The notes below the pieces were generated by a model. It had not been told where the DNA came from. It made no database searches and worked only from the letters and a program-made list of their open reading frames with translations. From contig NC_090989.1 in assembly GCF_041146395.1 (NCBI RefSeq), forward strand, positions 242,968,843 to 243,032,842: a DNA stretch of 64,000 nucleotides, read 5' to 3'. Every line of letters begins with the position of its first letter. The stretch's first letter is position 1. The translations under genes were made by a program, and so were the position numbers. This DNA is from Eulemur rufifrons (taxonomy: Eukaryota > Chordata > Mammalia > Primates > Lemuridae). This document shows positions 24,863 through 37,505 of this stretch, one piece after another.

Positions 24863-25425
24863 TCTTATATTATGGTACTGACACAGTGGGTTTGGTTTGC
24901 TAATGACTTACTGTAAAACTACAGGTAAAATAATTTTTTTTCTTCTAAATTTTCTCTATTATTAAAATGCATAGACAGGTTGCTGGAGTTTATAGAAAAA
25001 AAGGTAATGTGATCAATGATTTATAACTCTGGATGCATAAATAGTAGGAGAGAAAGAGAATAATATTGTTTTATTATATCAGATATATTTTAGGTACCAC
25101 TGAGTGATTGAGCAAAAGATAACATGATCCCTGACTCTTAGCAACATATACTTAAAGGAGATATTATGAATTCCTTGGAATTTGGGAAATTCAGGTTATT
25201 TGCATAGACTATTGAGGTTTATTAAACCTCAAGTATTGCAACTATTTCTATTGTTGGAACTAAGACTTTACTTGATAAAATCTTGCTACCCTGATCTTTT
25301 GAAAGCTAGTACTTAAAACATGTAAAATTAGCATGAAAATATTTTTCTATCATGGATTTCACATTTTTGTGGATATATTTTCTTTTGCTAGAATATCATA
25401 AATTTTTGTCTTTAGTAACAAAAGG
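24863..25425. other. Unclassified stretch
   Basis: A faint L2-like antisense patch may lie at 25,090-25,165 ('aacatgatccctgactctta'). Otherwise nothing recognised. Confidence 0.3.
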
Positions 25426-25429
25426 AAGG

Positions 25430-25685
25430 GAGCTAACAATAAGAACTTACTAAGAATCAGTTATCCCACTATGCTCTTTATGCATATTAGCACATTTAAT
25501 CCTAATAGGCATCTGATAATCAAAACATTTTAACTAAGTTTGCACAGTTGGGAAAATGTGGTTCAGTAAAACTGAACAAACTTCTAAAAATAAAATAACT
25601 AGTAGATAGAGCAGAGTCAAAATTTGAATGCATGTCTATTTGACTTCAAAATCCATACTCCTTAAATTGAACTCTAAGAAAAAAA
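25430..25685 (-). repeat. MIR SINE, antisense
   Basis: 'gcacatttaatcctaatagg', 'cagttgggaaaatgtggttc', 'agatagagcagagtcaaaat' and 'gacttcaaaatccatactcc' mirror MIR from 3' end to head. Confidence 0.7.
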
Positions 25686-25914
25686 TTATCTTCCAAGAAC
25701 TAAACAATGTGGAATTAAAATTTTGAGAGTTTTCTTCCACAAATGTTATGAAATTTTATTGGGTGTTTTTCCACGGTACTCTACTTACTCTAATATATCC
25801 ATGTGAGGAATATTGTTGGTTTCTATAGTTTCTAAATTTTCTGCAAATTTGCCATTGAGTGGGCATAAGAAGTGAGTCTGCATAGGCTGTTACTGTGTTC
25901 CCTATTAAGCAATC

Positions 25915-25968
25915 CCTAGAGCATTATAGGTGGTCAATACACATTTATTGAATAAATGACTGCAAAGT
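25915..25968 (+). repeat. L2/MIR 3'-end fragment, sense
   Basis: 'taggtggtcaatacacattt' plus 'attgaataaatgac' is the generic L2/MIR tail. Short. Confidence 0.45.
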
Positions 25969-27485
25969 GAAATAAATCTTTTTTAATAACACATATACTT
26001 TGGTTTTATAGAAATCTAATGATTATCACTAATCATCTGAATTATAGATAATTACTTATATTGATATATTTCTTCTCTTCTTTAAGCTAGTAATGTGATG
26101 TCTTAAGAAACATTTAATGGAAAAATGTCTGATTTTTGTCATTCTGAATTTTATAATTTTATATTTTAGCATGTTTACTACCAGGTATCATTGGGGAATT
26201 CAGTTTTACTCCCTGGGTTTAATATCTGGTTTCAGTAATACTACAGTAGAAAAAAATGTATTGAGCACCACTATTAAATGTTGTTGAACACTAGGAGATC
26301 TATATTTTACTGTGTCTTTGATGTTATTATCTATGTCTCTTGAGGGTATTGGGTTTAGTGGTTAAGTATAACATTTCTTTGACCATAATAATTGTTTATG
26401 GTATATTGACAGGGACTCACAATACGCACATAAATTTTAGCTGTCATCTTCTTTTCCCCTTACTAATTTCCACATTGGGATATAATTTATTTCATTATCA
26501 CTCTCTGTATTTTTTTTCTTTATATATTATACTTCATTTCTTCCTTTTATTTTGCTTCCTTTAATAGCCTAATAGTTGGATATAAGAGAATGTCACTTTT
26601 ATTTATTCTCTTTTTCCTTTTCACTGAAGGCAAGGAAATTAGCAACTCGATGGAAGGCACACTGTATAGAACATATAAGCATTCTAGAACCCTTAAATCT
26701 TAAAGACCTCTCAGCATATTATTACTACAAAACTTAAAGGAACCATTACAATTTTCTACTTGTTTTAGCTTCCACCGCAAGTACGTTAGTCATATAAAAT
26801 GACAACAATAAAAATATGATTGTTGGAAAGCAAAACAAACTTCTTCAACATTGTTATCTACCTATGTGAGAAACAAGGATCAAATGTAGGTCTCTGTGCA
26901 AAGGTGAACTAAACGAGAACTGGTAAGGGCAATTATATTACCATATATTTTTCCTTAGGTAATCTAGCAACTTAATTTGCCCTTTGCTGTCAAAAGAAGT
27001 TCTAGGATATTGAATATAGAAATATGAGCCTACAGTGCATTCCTGACTGAAATTTAATCACTAACAGACTTAAAATTTTTTCAAAACAGTTTTATGAGGA
27101 TAATTTTACTATATTATTTGACTTGCCTTATAGAGTATTTGGCACAGTTCTTATATTTTAAAGGAATTATCACCATCTTCCTCATCAATATACGATAAAC
27201 AGGCTCCCTCTGTATAAATTAAAGCACAGTAAATGACACATAGAATATACTTCCAGAAAATTTACAATCTGATAGTACCTAGAAAATGTTATGTTTTTGA
27301 AAAAGCCAAAATAATTACATTCCTACCACATTTAAAATATTTTTTCCAAACCTCAATTGACAAACAGCTTTGGTAGAAGTCACATTTCATAGCTTACTGA
27401 GGTCAGAAACAAAAATTATATTTATGGAATTCTTAAATTAACCATAAAAGAGTTTTGTTATAATTAAGGTAAATGTAGGGCTTCC
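25969..27485. other. Unclassified AT-rich stretch
   Basis: No repeat or exon recognised. Strongly pyrimidine-rich near 26,440-26,570. Confidence 0.35.
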
Positions 27486-27489
27486 ACGT

Positions 27490-28839
27490 CTCTGTGGGAT
27501 AAAAGTGGCTACCTATATTTTAATCCCTTCATACATCCCCCAAAAGTGCTACAAAAGTACAAAGAGAATGAAAAATCAGCTGAAACCCATTCCTAACCAA
27601 GTTTAGAAAGCATCATGAGTACATAAATACCTGAAACCAACAAAGCTGGATCCAGAGCCCACACTAGCAGAGAAAATTGCGGAAATTTGTACCAGAAGTA
27701 GTGTACATTGGAGTCATAGTGGTCCGTGAAAGATAGCACCTCATAAGTATCACTTCTGAAAGGAACAGATTTTACCTAGAGTGGGGAAATACTGAGAAGA
27801 GTCCTAAGACTTGGCAGTATAGACCACTGGCCACCAGGGCCCAAAAAAAAGGTAGGTTGGCGGCAGTGTTAGAAAGGCAGGACATTGAGGGAAGATGGGG
27901 GTGACTTTGAAAAGGTAGGTGTTCCCTGCAGGCTTGTTAGTGAATAAATAAAAGATGTGAATGAAGATATAAAGATGCTGAAACAAGTTAGTGTGAAAAA
28001 TTAGAAAAAAAGATAAAAACAGATTTTTTAAAAATGGTATTTAATTGTGGCTCAGAAGAGAATGCTAAGCAGCAAAGGGACCATCCAAAGCTCTTATGTT
28101 ATTCCTATTGAATTATTAATTATTGCCTGAGAAAATGCAGTATAAATACAAATAAACAAAAAGGAATCCAGTATCTATGGTAGCCCATATAAAGAAGAAA
28201 ACAGATAACAGAATAAAAATTTTTTAGCAAATGAAAACACCAAAAAATAGCTATGAAGCAGAGGAAAATACTATGTAGCATTCTGCGAGGAATTAAATAA
28301 TGTTAAGCAAGCAATTGTAGACATGAAAGAACATAAATTTAGAATTTAAAAAATCAGAATAGTACTACTGGATAAACACTAGGAGGAAATGAAATCAGAG
28401 CCAACCCAACTCAAGAAAAAAACTAAAGAATAAGACAACATAATTTCAGAAAGTAAATATAGATTACAAGATCCAAAGGAGACAAATTATAACCAAAGTT
28501 ACAATAAGGGACATGTGACTATAAGTACAGTAAGGGATCAGAAGTCACTGATATAAAGCACAAGTAAAGAAGATCTATTAATTATATAAATGAAATCCCT
28601 AAAGAAGAAAAGCAAAACAAGTGAGATGTTTAATATAAAAATTATAACTTAAGAAATCTTTACTGAAATAAAGGAAGATTTGCATCTCATATTGAAAGCT
28701 CCAATCAAATATCTGGAAAAATAAATCCATTACTGTTAAATACAAGCCATATCTTAGTAAACTATTATACTAAAAAAGGAGAAAACTCTTTGGGCCATAG
28801 TCAAATATGAAGTAATTAAGAAGCAAAAATAAAGTGTTG
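27490..28839 (+). mobile_element. Ancient L1M/HAL1-like 5' and ORF1 region, sense (left of Alu)
   Basis: A-rich on the plus strand with L1 ORF1-like wording. Examples are 'gaaatgaaatcagagccaac', 'aagtaaatatagattacaag', and around 27,810 'gaccactggccaccagggcc' resembling old L1 5' leaders. Highly decayed with stops in every frame. The body continues after the Alu at 29,223. Confidence 0.5.
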
Positions 28840-28853
28840 GCATCTAACTTTTC
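28840..28853. repeat. Alu target-site duplication, left copy
   Basis: 'gcatctaacttttc', repeated exactly at 29,209-29,222. Confidence 0.9.
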
Positions 28854-29208
<355 letters not shown>

Positions 29209-29222
29209 GCATCTAACTTTTC
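29209..29222. repeat. Alu target-site duplication, right copy
   Basis: Identical 14-mer to 28,840-28,853. Confidence 0.9.
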
Positions 29223-30037
29223 AACAGCAACATACAATGTGGGAAAGAGTAGAACAATATTGTTAACAAAATCAAAGAAATAGGGAAAGAATATATACAG
29301 TTGAATTGTATATTAAAGCTATCAAAATACAATTTTAGTGTGAAAACCTTAGGAAACTTTGCACACAGGAGCTTTTCCTGAGGGATGTACTAGAGGAAGA
29401 GCTTCAACCAACTGAGATAGAGTTAGAGAAACTATGGAAAAATGAGTGGTGGTGAATATAATAATTATTTAATAATAAATCTAAGATGAAAAGAAAGGTG
29501 AGGACAAATATAGAAGAGTATGATGTAAACGCTAAAAGTCAAGAGGCAGGGGAAAATGCAAGCATGCTCCAACACAGTATTAAATTACCACAAAATTACA
29601 TGGCAGAAGGCACAGATACAGGAACAGGTGGATGATCAGAACTAATAACATTCTACCCACAAACAAACAGTGTAAGGCTAAGTAGAGAAAAAAGGGTCTG
29701 TGTTCATTTCATAAAGTTATCACTATGAAAATTAACACTAGAACAAACATACAAATGTTCATAAACACCAAAAGAAATATAAAATCAAAATAAACAGAAC
29801 AAAAGAAAGCAGATCACACAGTGAAAGAAACATAGTAAATGTAATACATTAAATAATTTTAACTTAAAATGATATGACCAGAAATCAAATATATCAGTGA
29901 TAATAAAAATATAAATAGGCTTAAATGATCTATTAGAAATATTTTCTAAGTGACTCACCAGATAAGTCTCAAGAAAACTCCATGCTGAATATAAGTGACA
30001 AACCTAACGAAAAAGTACTGAAAGTAAAATTAAAGAT
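29223..30037 (+). mobile_element. Ancient L1M/HAL1-like region, sense (right of Alu)
   Basis: Continues the A-rich L1-like text: 'caacagcaacatacaatgtg', 'gagggatgtactagaggaag'. Very decayed, with no ORF1 frame surviving. Confidence 0.5.
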
Positions 30038-30420
30038 ATGAGTAAAGGAACATTGGGAGAATTCAAGCAAAGTAAAACAGAGGTTGCAGTGGTGCTACCT
30101 GACAATGTTAACAATCAGGTAAGATGCATTAAGCAAGACAAAAGAGCAATGCCTCAGAACACCAAATCTACCATTCACAATGAAGACAGAGCAATTATGA
30201 ATATCTGTATACCAATCAATGCAGCAGCAAACTTCATAAAGAAGACACTGAAGGTCATGCAAAATAAAATTTACAGGGACATGCTGATAATAATACACTT
30301 TGACACAAAACTCTCTTTTCCAGACAAAGTAGACCATAGAAAATATAATCAGGATATACAGGACATAAACAACTTAATAAGTTGTAATATATGAATATAT
30401 ATATCAAGTTTTGAAATTTA
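30038..30420 (+). pseudogene. L1 ORF2 endonuclease-domain relic
   Basis: A 118-codon frame (30,038-30,394). Its second half recalls the L1 ORF2p apurinic-endonuclease domain: an 'IMNICIPINAAANFIKKTLK' stretch where L1 has 'NIYAPN...I', then 'MLIIIHFDTKLSFPDK' where L1 has 'IIVGDFNTPLS'. The catalytic GD is lost: L1 reads GDFNTPLS, this copy reads HFDTKLS. The frame stops soon after and no reverse-transcriptase domain follows. The element is therefore dead and the frame survives by chance. The 80-codon minus frame over the same bases is a shadow. Confidence 0.55.
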
Positions 30421-31014
30421 GAATATATTCTAAAGCTAAAAAGTGTAAAAAAGAAATTGTAACCTTCTCCTAATGCCCACAGCTAAAAATAATCAAAAAC
30501 ACTTATAGTCAAACAAGATATGAGTTTGCTATTTGCTGCAGCAAGGGAGTCTGCACACCAGAGGAAACCATGGGACGTCTCAATAAGAGGATGTTAGGAA
30601 TGGCTTGTTATAGGATTTGGCCCTACACTAGATAATCCTGGGAAAAGTTCAAAGAACAGGAGTTTTCTCAGGATTGGGTACTATCAGAAAGCAGGGGCAA
30701 TTCAATGATTAGATTGTTTCATTTTTATTGAGAAGGCAGGAGAAACTAAATAGAGCTTCACTATAATTGGTAAAAACAAGCAGTTGTCACTTATGTGAAA
30801 GGGGAGAGAGGGAGGTGCGGTCATTTTTAGGATTGACGCTGTGCTTCTTTGGGGTTCCAACATGATGTGTCTTGGCCCTATTTTGTCCTGTCTCATTATG
30901 GTCACAGAGTTACCACAATTGATGTTGGTGTTCTGGTGAAATTTAAACAAATCCACTGTTTAGGGTGTTCTACAAGACTACCACTTTGATTTTCTCAAAT
31001 AGTCAGTGTGGTAA
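30421..31014. other. Unclassified, possibly diverged LTR
   Basis: 'gcagcaagggagtctgcaca', 'ttcaatgattagattgtttc' and 'aggagaaactaaatagagct' look like antisense LTR wording ('gcaatt', CCAAT-like on minus). No family or termini could be fixed. Confidence 0.3.
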
Positions 31015-31557
31015 TTTTAAATGCATGTTCATAAATCCTTTGATACTCATCTCCTCAAGTGGAGCTTAATTCTGTACCCCTTTGGCTGTGGGCTGTACTT
31101 AGTGACTCATTTCTAACGAATAGAATATAATAGAAATCATGGGATATCATTTTTGAAATTAAGTTATGAAAAGGCAGCAGCTTCCGTCATCGTCTCAGGC
31201 TCCCCACCAAAAACCTCGATCATTTGCCCGGGGGCTGTCAGCTGCCATGTTTTCAGAAGTCCCAGGAAGAGCCCCATGTGGTTAGCAACAGAGGACTCCT
31301 GCGAAGCCAGCGTGCCATTCACTAACAACCACGTGAATGAACTTGGAAGCGTAGCCTTCAACTCCAGTAGCATCACCAGATGACTACAGTCCAGATAAAC
31401 ATCTAGACTGGAACCTCATGAGAAGCCCTGAGCCAGAAGCACCCAGCTAAGCTGTTCCAGGATTCTTCACCTACTGAAACTGTGATATAATAGTATTTGT
31501 TGTGTTAAGCCATCAAATTTGAGAGTAATTTTCTACAGCCTTAGAAAACTCATATAG
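31015..31557 (+). mobile_element. MLT1-type MaLR LTR, sense
   Basis: 'cctttggctgtgggctgtac', 'gtgactcatttctaacgaat', 'gcagcagcttccgtcatcgt', 'gccctgagccagaagcaccc', 'gaaactgtgatataatagta' and 'gttgtgttaagccatcaaat' follow an MLT1D-like LTR from end to end. The 70-76 codon frames on both strands inside it are artefacts. Confidence 0.8.
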
Positions 31558-31689
31558 TTACTGTTCTACAGATTAACTGAAACTAAAGAAATATAGTAAT
31601 ATAGCTAAAGCTAACATAAACTAGGGAAAGGTAAAAAGCAAATGTGATGCATAAAACCCAATTTAGTGGCATAGATACATTTTGAATAT

Positions 31690-32005
31690 GAACTGGAAAA
31701 GAGGTGGTATTAGGAACTCTTTCTCAGTTGTGATGATATTATTGTGGTTATGTATCAGGATGCCCACATTTTTAGAAAATGTAAGCTGCAGTATTTAGGA
31801 GTTAAGTGACATGATGTCTCTGCAACTAGCTTTTAGATGGTTCTGCCAAGAAAAATGTATACATATATACATACAGCAAATATGGCAATACTTTAACAAT
31901 TGCTTAGGCTAAGTTACAAGGTATATGGGATTTCATTCCTTCACCCTTGAAAAATTCAAATATTTCTCCAGGTTTGAATTTTTTCATAATAAACAGGAAA
32001 ATTAC
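31690..32005 (+). mobile_element. L1M-lineage 3' UTR fragment, sense
   Basis: 'attattgtggttatgtatca', 'gcagtatttaggagttaagt', 'gacatgatgtctctgcaact' match the L1M 3' UTR also present at 14.9-15.9 kb. Heavily diverged. Confidence 0.6.
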
Positions 32006-32049
32006 ATAAAGGTGCCCTGGAAAAAATGTTTATAATATGAACAAAAAAA

Positions 32050-32525
32050 ATCTTAGAAGTTGTGAAATTCTTTCAACCAGTAATTCCTCTCCTTAAAATG
32101 TAACCCAAGAAAATAATCAGAGATGTGGCATAGGTTTGTAATCAGGAAACTTATTTCAGTGCAAATTTGGGAAATGCAAAAATTTGGGAACAGTGTAAAT
32201 TCCCAAGGTAGAGAATGAGCAAATAAATCACAACATATCCATGTGACAGTATATTTTTCTGTGACTAAAAATAATGTTTTAAACATTTAATAAAACAAGT
32301 AATTGGTCACTATTAATATTGACTGAAAAGTGGTAAACACAAAATATTCAAGATTTTCAAATTATACATTATGTAAATTACATATGTATATTTACTTTTT
32401 ATTTATTTCTGAAAGAAATTACAACATAAAATGTTAACAGATTTTTTCCCGTGGTTAATAGAATCATAGTGGGTACACATTAATCTTTGTGTATTTCAAC
32501 ACTTTTTTTTCTAAAATGAGTATAG
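32050..32525 (+). mobile_element. Old L1 ORF2 end and 3' UTR, sense
   Basis: 'taacccaagaaaataatcag', 'gcaaatttgggaaatgcaaa', 'gagcaaataaatcacaacat', 'tccatgtgacagtat' and 'ttgactgaaaagtggtaaac' follow L1 ORF2 C-terminal and early 3' UTR order. Several frame breaks. The 77-codon minus frame here is a shadow. Confidence 0.65.
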
Positions 32526-34825
32526 ATTACTTCTGTAGTCAGAATATATTGGTAATGTAACCTTAACATTGATATACAATTATATTAAAATTTTTATATA
32601 GTTTGTGTTGTAAAGACTTTAATTCCTCATAATGAAGACACTTTGAGCAAGACTTATGGTATAGCACCCAGGTACATTATGAACACCTGAAATATAAATC
32701 AGCCCTTTTACTTTTTTCTCTTTTTTGTATAGCACTTAGCATATTAAAATTCAATATTTACTGATATTTGACAATTCAATTTCATTTTCATGATATTTTA
32801 TATTTTGTTTCAGTGGAGTGACTTTTTTTTGAATTGCCATAATAAACCTAAATCTGTTGGTGGTACTTTTGCCTTTTATTACTGGCTTTAGCCGTTTCTC
32901 AATTCAGGAGGAAATTGCTATCTTTGCATGATTCCTCAGTCTGAGACACTGCAGCTCAAATCCTCTTGAATATTTCAATCTGCTACTATCATCTAATCTG
33001 GGAGTTTTGATCATATTTTAGGCAAAAAGTTTTGTTTCATATTTTTTTCTTTTATGCCTTTGCTATGATGGATCAATCTTATATAACATGAACTTTGAGT
33101 GACTTTTATAAAGCTTTGTTTACTCAATCTCTTATCAGTTATCTGTGTTTAAAAAAAATGCCTTTGGATGATAGAGGCAGCCTAACTTATGAAATCACCA
33201 AGAACATTGGTCTAGTTCAAGGACACCTTATTTAATTACATGTTTCCTCTAGGGCAAGAAAAAATGTATAAGTTTTAAGTGAATTGGTACAAAGGTTGGA
33301 TCCAGGTAAATTGAAGCCAGTTCCTACTTGCAAATTCTCAGTTATCCAGAATACATTTGGGAAAATCCATTTAATGTGTTGAACAAATATATGCTGACAT
33401 TTCAGCAGCAATAGGTTGTTGATCTGTTTTTATTCCAACACTCAGGTAGTATTTCCCACTTTCCCACGTATCTATCTCTGTGTTGTGTGTTCCAGATACA
33501 AAGATAACTAAGACATAGCTCTGGCCTTCAAAGGAGTCATATGCTAATGGGGAATAGGGACACATAATCTTATATTGCTGATTTTATAAGTACTATGAAA
33601 AGGGTTGTATGCAAAAGATGTATGAGAAAAGAGAGGAAAAAATCAAACTTAAACCGAAAAGTTCACATATATTTCAGAACTATCAAAATATTCTCCTTTA
33701 GATTATGCTGTATGCTCATCTTCCTTAATAATAGGACTAGATTTATTCTTTTAGAAACCATTATTCACTGAATTTCATTTCTTAGATACAATACAATTAT
33801 TTTCATAGCCATCACTACTAACAAACTAGGTTCAAGAATGTGGAAAGCGAAGTCTGCATTAGAAAAAGATTGGAAAACATTTAATTCCCCCTAACATAAT
33901 TATAATTGAACTCTTCTGCCTCTTGCTGCCTATTGTCTTTTTTTATTTATGGCAGGGATGGTTTTGTATACGCATTTCAAACCAAACAATTTTCCCTTTG
34001 TTTGGGCTTTTTATTCTTTCATCACTTTGGTCTGCTGCTGGAACATATACTTAATCTTTTATTTAGAGTTTAGATTTTGGAGAATGGCATGGGCAACATT
34101 TCCACCAGACTCAGGCAGGACATCATATACTAACTTTTTCCCATGAAAAAGTAAGTTATTTGGCCCTGATAATTATTTTGCTTTTAAAATCCTAAGGATG
34201 GTTTTGCGTATGTTCTAAAATCACTTTGAATTTCTACATTATTCTGATTTAATAACAATATTTATAGAATATCAGCCAACATGTCATATGCTGACATGTG
34301 TTTGAAGCAGCTATTGAATGTTCCTAGTTTTGGAAACACATGTGCTTGCACATATAGAGACGATGATCAGTAATTCTTTGAAGATGACAGTGATATTTTT
34401 TTATATGATTGTTTTATTTGTCATTAAATTACTAATCCAACCAATATGGGATTGGCAGGTTTTGCCATGTTTTGGACAGATGTTTCTTTTTTTGCAAGCC
34501 AGATTTAGATGCTCTATTTGCTATTTCAAGCTGTTCCATTTTCATGATTTTATTATAGGAATATATAGTTCCTATACATTTTAAGTGTCTTACCCTTGTT
34601 ACTTTGTTTCCTTCTATAGTGATCCAAACTCTACCATCTCATGCTAATTAATATATTTTTGCAACTTCAACTATAATGTCCTTATTCAGTTTGGAGAATA
34701 ATTACCATTCCTAACCCACTACCTATGAGAACCAAGAATATTCAACACAAAATGAGACACTTAGAAAACTTTTCTTCAATTGGGACAAACAGAAAGATTT
34801 GACAATAAATTTATTGCATTTTTAA
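32526..34825. other. Unclassified AT-rich stretch
   Basis: A possible L2-like antisense patch at 33,470-33,620 ('ttccagatacaaagataact', 'aaggagtcatatgctaatgg'). Otherwise no repeat or exon recognised. Confidence 0.3.
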
Positions 34826-34914
34826 ATGATAAAGTACATGAAGTTACTTGGCACATAATGGTTACTAAGAAATATTAGTCTCTCCTATCCTTAATTAAAA
34901 AAGAGGTAAGAATC

Positions 34915-35130
34915 AATGATCTTCAAAGTGGACTATAAGTACCCCTGGGATATGGTGAAACAAGGTTCCATTGTGTTAGAAATTTCACAATTTTCAGATA
35001 CTACTTTTTATTATTACATTCTATTAAGTTGTCAATTTGTATATATCTTACATTATACATAATATATTTATATAGATTTATAATTATTTTTCTTGCATGC
35101 TCAAAAAAGTTTGGAATCCACCAGATTAAA
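34915..35130. mobile_element. Possible hAT-type DNA transposon remnant
   Basis: Left end 'atcttcaaagtggactataa' with 'acccctgggatatg' and right end 'aaaaaagtttggaatccacc' look like the inverted ends of a hAT family element, about 215 bp. Weak. Confidence 0.3.
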
Positions 35131-35267
35131 TGGACTGTTCTCAAATTTCAGTCCCTCACATACCATTCCATAAATTTTGCTGTATTGACTATTGCTAAAG
35201 GAAATTTTAATGCACTGCTAAAAAGAACACAATGAAGAGCTTGGAAATTCAGAAAGTAAAAGCCTAT

Positions 35268-35330
35268 ACTAGATAGATGACAGACATATGATAGACAGTC
35301 AGATGGACAGATAGATAGATAGAGCTAGAT
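35268..35330. repeat. GATA-type tetranucleotide repeat
   Basis: Imperfect gata/gaca units, cleanest at 35,310-35,322 ('agatagatagatag'). Confidence 0.8.
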
Positions 35331-35709
35331 CATCATTCTCAGAAGACTTTCAGCTTAATGTTAACCAAAGCTTGAAACATTCATGGTCTTCTTCAGTCCC
35401 ACACTAGTAATTTGTGTGTTCTATGTAAACTGGACTACAATGTCCTTGTCTTACTTTTTACTTCATCTTCAAAAATAATATAGCTGGATACAACATTATA
35501 GTATGCTAATAATGTTAATTCATATTAAGAGAAATACATAACTAGTAAAAATAATTTGCAGCCAGTACCACCTAAAATATTTTCCTCACTCACACCAGAC
35601 CAGCTATCCATTCTAGTCTCTGAGTAATTAACACTACGTGCCCATTAGGCTTGATGATCTGAAAGGCAAGTGTGTGCAATGAACATTAGGTGTGTCAGAT
35701 CTTTCGGTT

Positions 35710-35895
35710 AACTGTCACATAGTAGCTCTAAGTCACTGAGAAAACAACACACTCTCTGAACCTCAGATTTTGCTGCAAACTAGAGATGACTATACCCTGA
35801 AGGAGACTCGTGAGGATTTGATACTATGTTGGGGACCCCCTCAGTGTTAGAAGCATATTAAGCACTCAGTAAATAAGAGCTACTATCTGCCATAA
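35710..35895 (+). repeat. MIR SINE, sense
   Basis: 'gtagctctaagtcactgaga', 'tctctgaacctcagattttg' and 'aagcactcagtaaataagag' follow MIR order. Confidence 0.65.
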
Positions 35896-37372
35896 CTGTT
35901 AGTGTCCTTGTGTTTGTGTATCTACTTGGTCAGAGGAAGTTTCAGTTAATATTACTGCCACAAGTCCAGCCTTCTTAAGCCTTCATATGCTGTCGTACCT
36001 TTGCTCTGTGTTGAAAGCTTGGATTTATGACTGTGGCAAACCAGTAAATTAATTTCAGATCCAATTTTTCAACCTCCGATATTCCTTTCTTCAGGTATCT
36101 AAATGTTGATTTTCTATATCGATGTTCATACGCCACATATGAGGAAATGATCTGGTATCTATCTCCGAAATTGTTGCTAGATCTCAGTGCTCACAGCTAA
36201 TATTAAGAGTCCTCACAGACTCATTCTTCCAAGTTTCTGAATTCGTTGAACTTTGTCTAAGGTGGATACACATATCAACCTTTCTCATTCTTCTTTCAAA
36301 ATGAAATTTCCTTTCAGCCTTCTTCTCTGCCCAAAGCAGGAAATAGCTACCCTGTTCCCTAGCAGTTCTCGCTGTTTTCAAAATATTAGGAGGCACTGTC
36401 TGCTATTTGGAATCATTTTGGCTTATTATAAGGGCTCACACTGTACTTCATTAGCAGAGTTGCTGTGAAATCATGGAACATTTTGGTGAAAATTACAAGA
36501 TATTTAGACTTGTTTCTTGCTGAAAATATGCAAAGCCCTTCAGGGAAAATACAGGCAGATGGTGTTTGAGACATTTATTGTTTTTCCTATGTATTTGTAA
36601 ACAAATACTATAAATTAAGAGTTTTGGAATGATCTTTAGGAAATCTAGTAGCAAATTAATATATGAACTGATATCAAATTAAAGTTGAAAAACCTGATAT
36701 GCAATTCCATCTTACCAGTGTATTTCTTTCCTCTCTGTACTCTGTTTTGAAAAGGTTTCAGAATTGATCCAAAATTGATTGTCGAAAAGCTCCAGAAAAA
36801 GCAAAAGCAGCAAGCTCTGAGTTTTTCCTCCAAGTATAATTTTGGTAACTCATGTAAGCTCAGTAATTAACGCTACCAAAAATTCCTACTCTTATATGTG
36901 CATACCACTGTTGTTTGTATCTATCCAGAAAACCTTAGGCACAAATCCACAGGCATCTAAAAATGAAATGGATTATTCACTTCTTACCATTTAAGAGTCT
37001 AAAAATGTAATTTAGATTGTTTGCGGGTTATCTCTAGGGCAGGGCTGTGATTTTTTGGAAGCTTTACAGGTATTACCCTGAAAACCGTATTGGCGCAAGT
37101 GGTAGCACATGAGTAACTGTGTGAAGGAAAGAATCCTTAGTTTCTAGCTGCTTCAGTGTTAAGGTAAAACATTATTTACTAGTTGTAATAGTCAGAGTTC
37201 AAACTTGGTTCTCATCCAAATCAAGGAGATAATTTTGAAAGTATAAATCATCTATATCCCTCTACTAATTGATTTAGACTTTTCCTTCCTACTTTGCCTA
37301 ATGTTCCTTCCTCTTGTTCCCATAATAATCTCCCTTCACCTTCTATTTTTCATTTTCCCATTTTGCTTACAG
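35896..37372. other. Unclassified, single-copy-looking stretch
   Basis: No repeat recognised. From about 37,270 to 37,372 the plus strand is a long pyrimidine-rich run ending in 'ttttgcttacag', which leads into the candidate exon. Confidence 0.4.
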
Positions 37373-37505
37373 AAAAGCAGAGAAAAGGTCCAAATGAGGT
37401 ATTTGATCACCAGAAAAATGTTTCTAAGAAGGATGTAGTGGAGATAAAACACCTTTTGGAGCACACTTTTGAAGATACGTTATTGATAAGCAATGCTATT
37501 TTTGT
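37373..37505 (+). CDS. Candidate internal exon, gene unidentified
   Basis: A pyrimidine-rich tract ending 'ttttgcttac|ag' (AG at 37,371-37,372) precedes about 133 bases open in one frame. The segment ends at 'tttgt|gtaaga', a good donor (GT at 37,506-37,507); an alternative donor starts two bases earlier. The peptide is charged and not low-complexity, for example KGPNEVFDHQKNVSKKD then VVEIKHLLEHTFEDTLLIS. Length, acceptor and donor all fit an ordinary internal exon. The stop TAA comes immediately after the donor if unspliced. I do not recognise the protein, see no partner exon, and cannot test conservation. A pseudo-exon is the main alternative. Confidence 0.3.

Noticed and set aside
30095..30337. 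80-codon minus-strand frame
   Set aside because: Shadow of the L1 ORF2 endonuclease relic on the plus strand.
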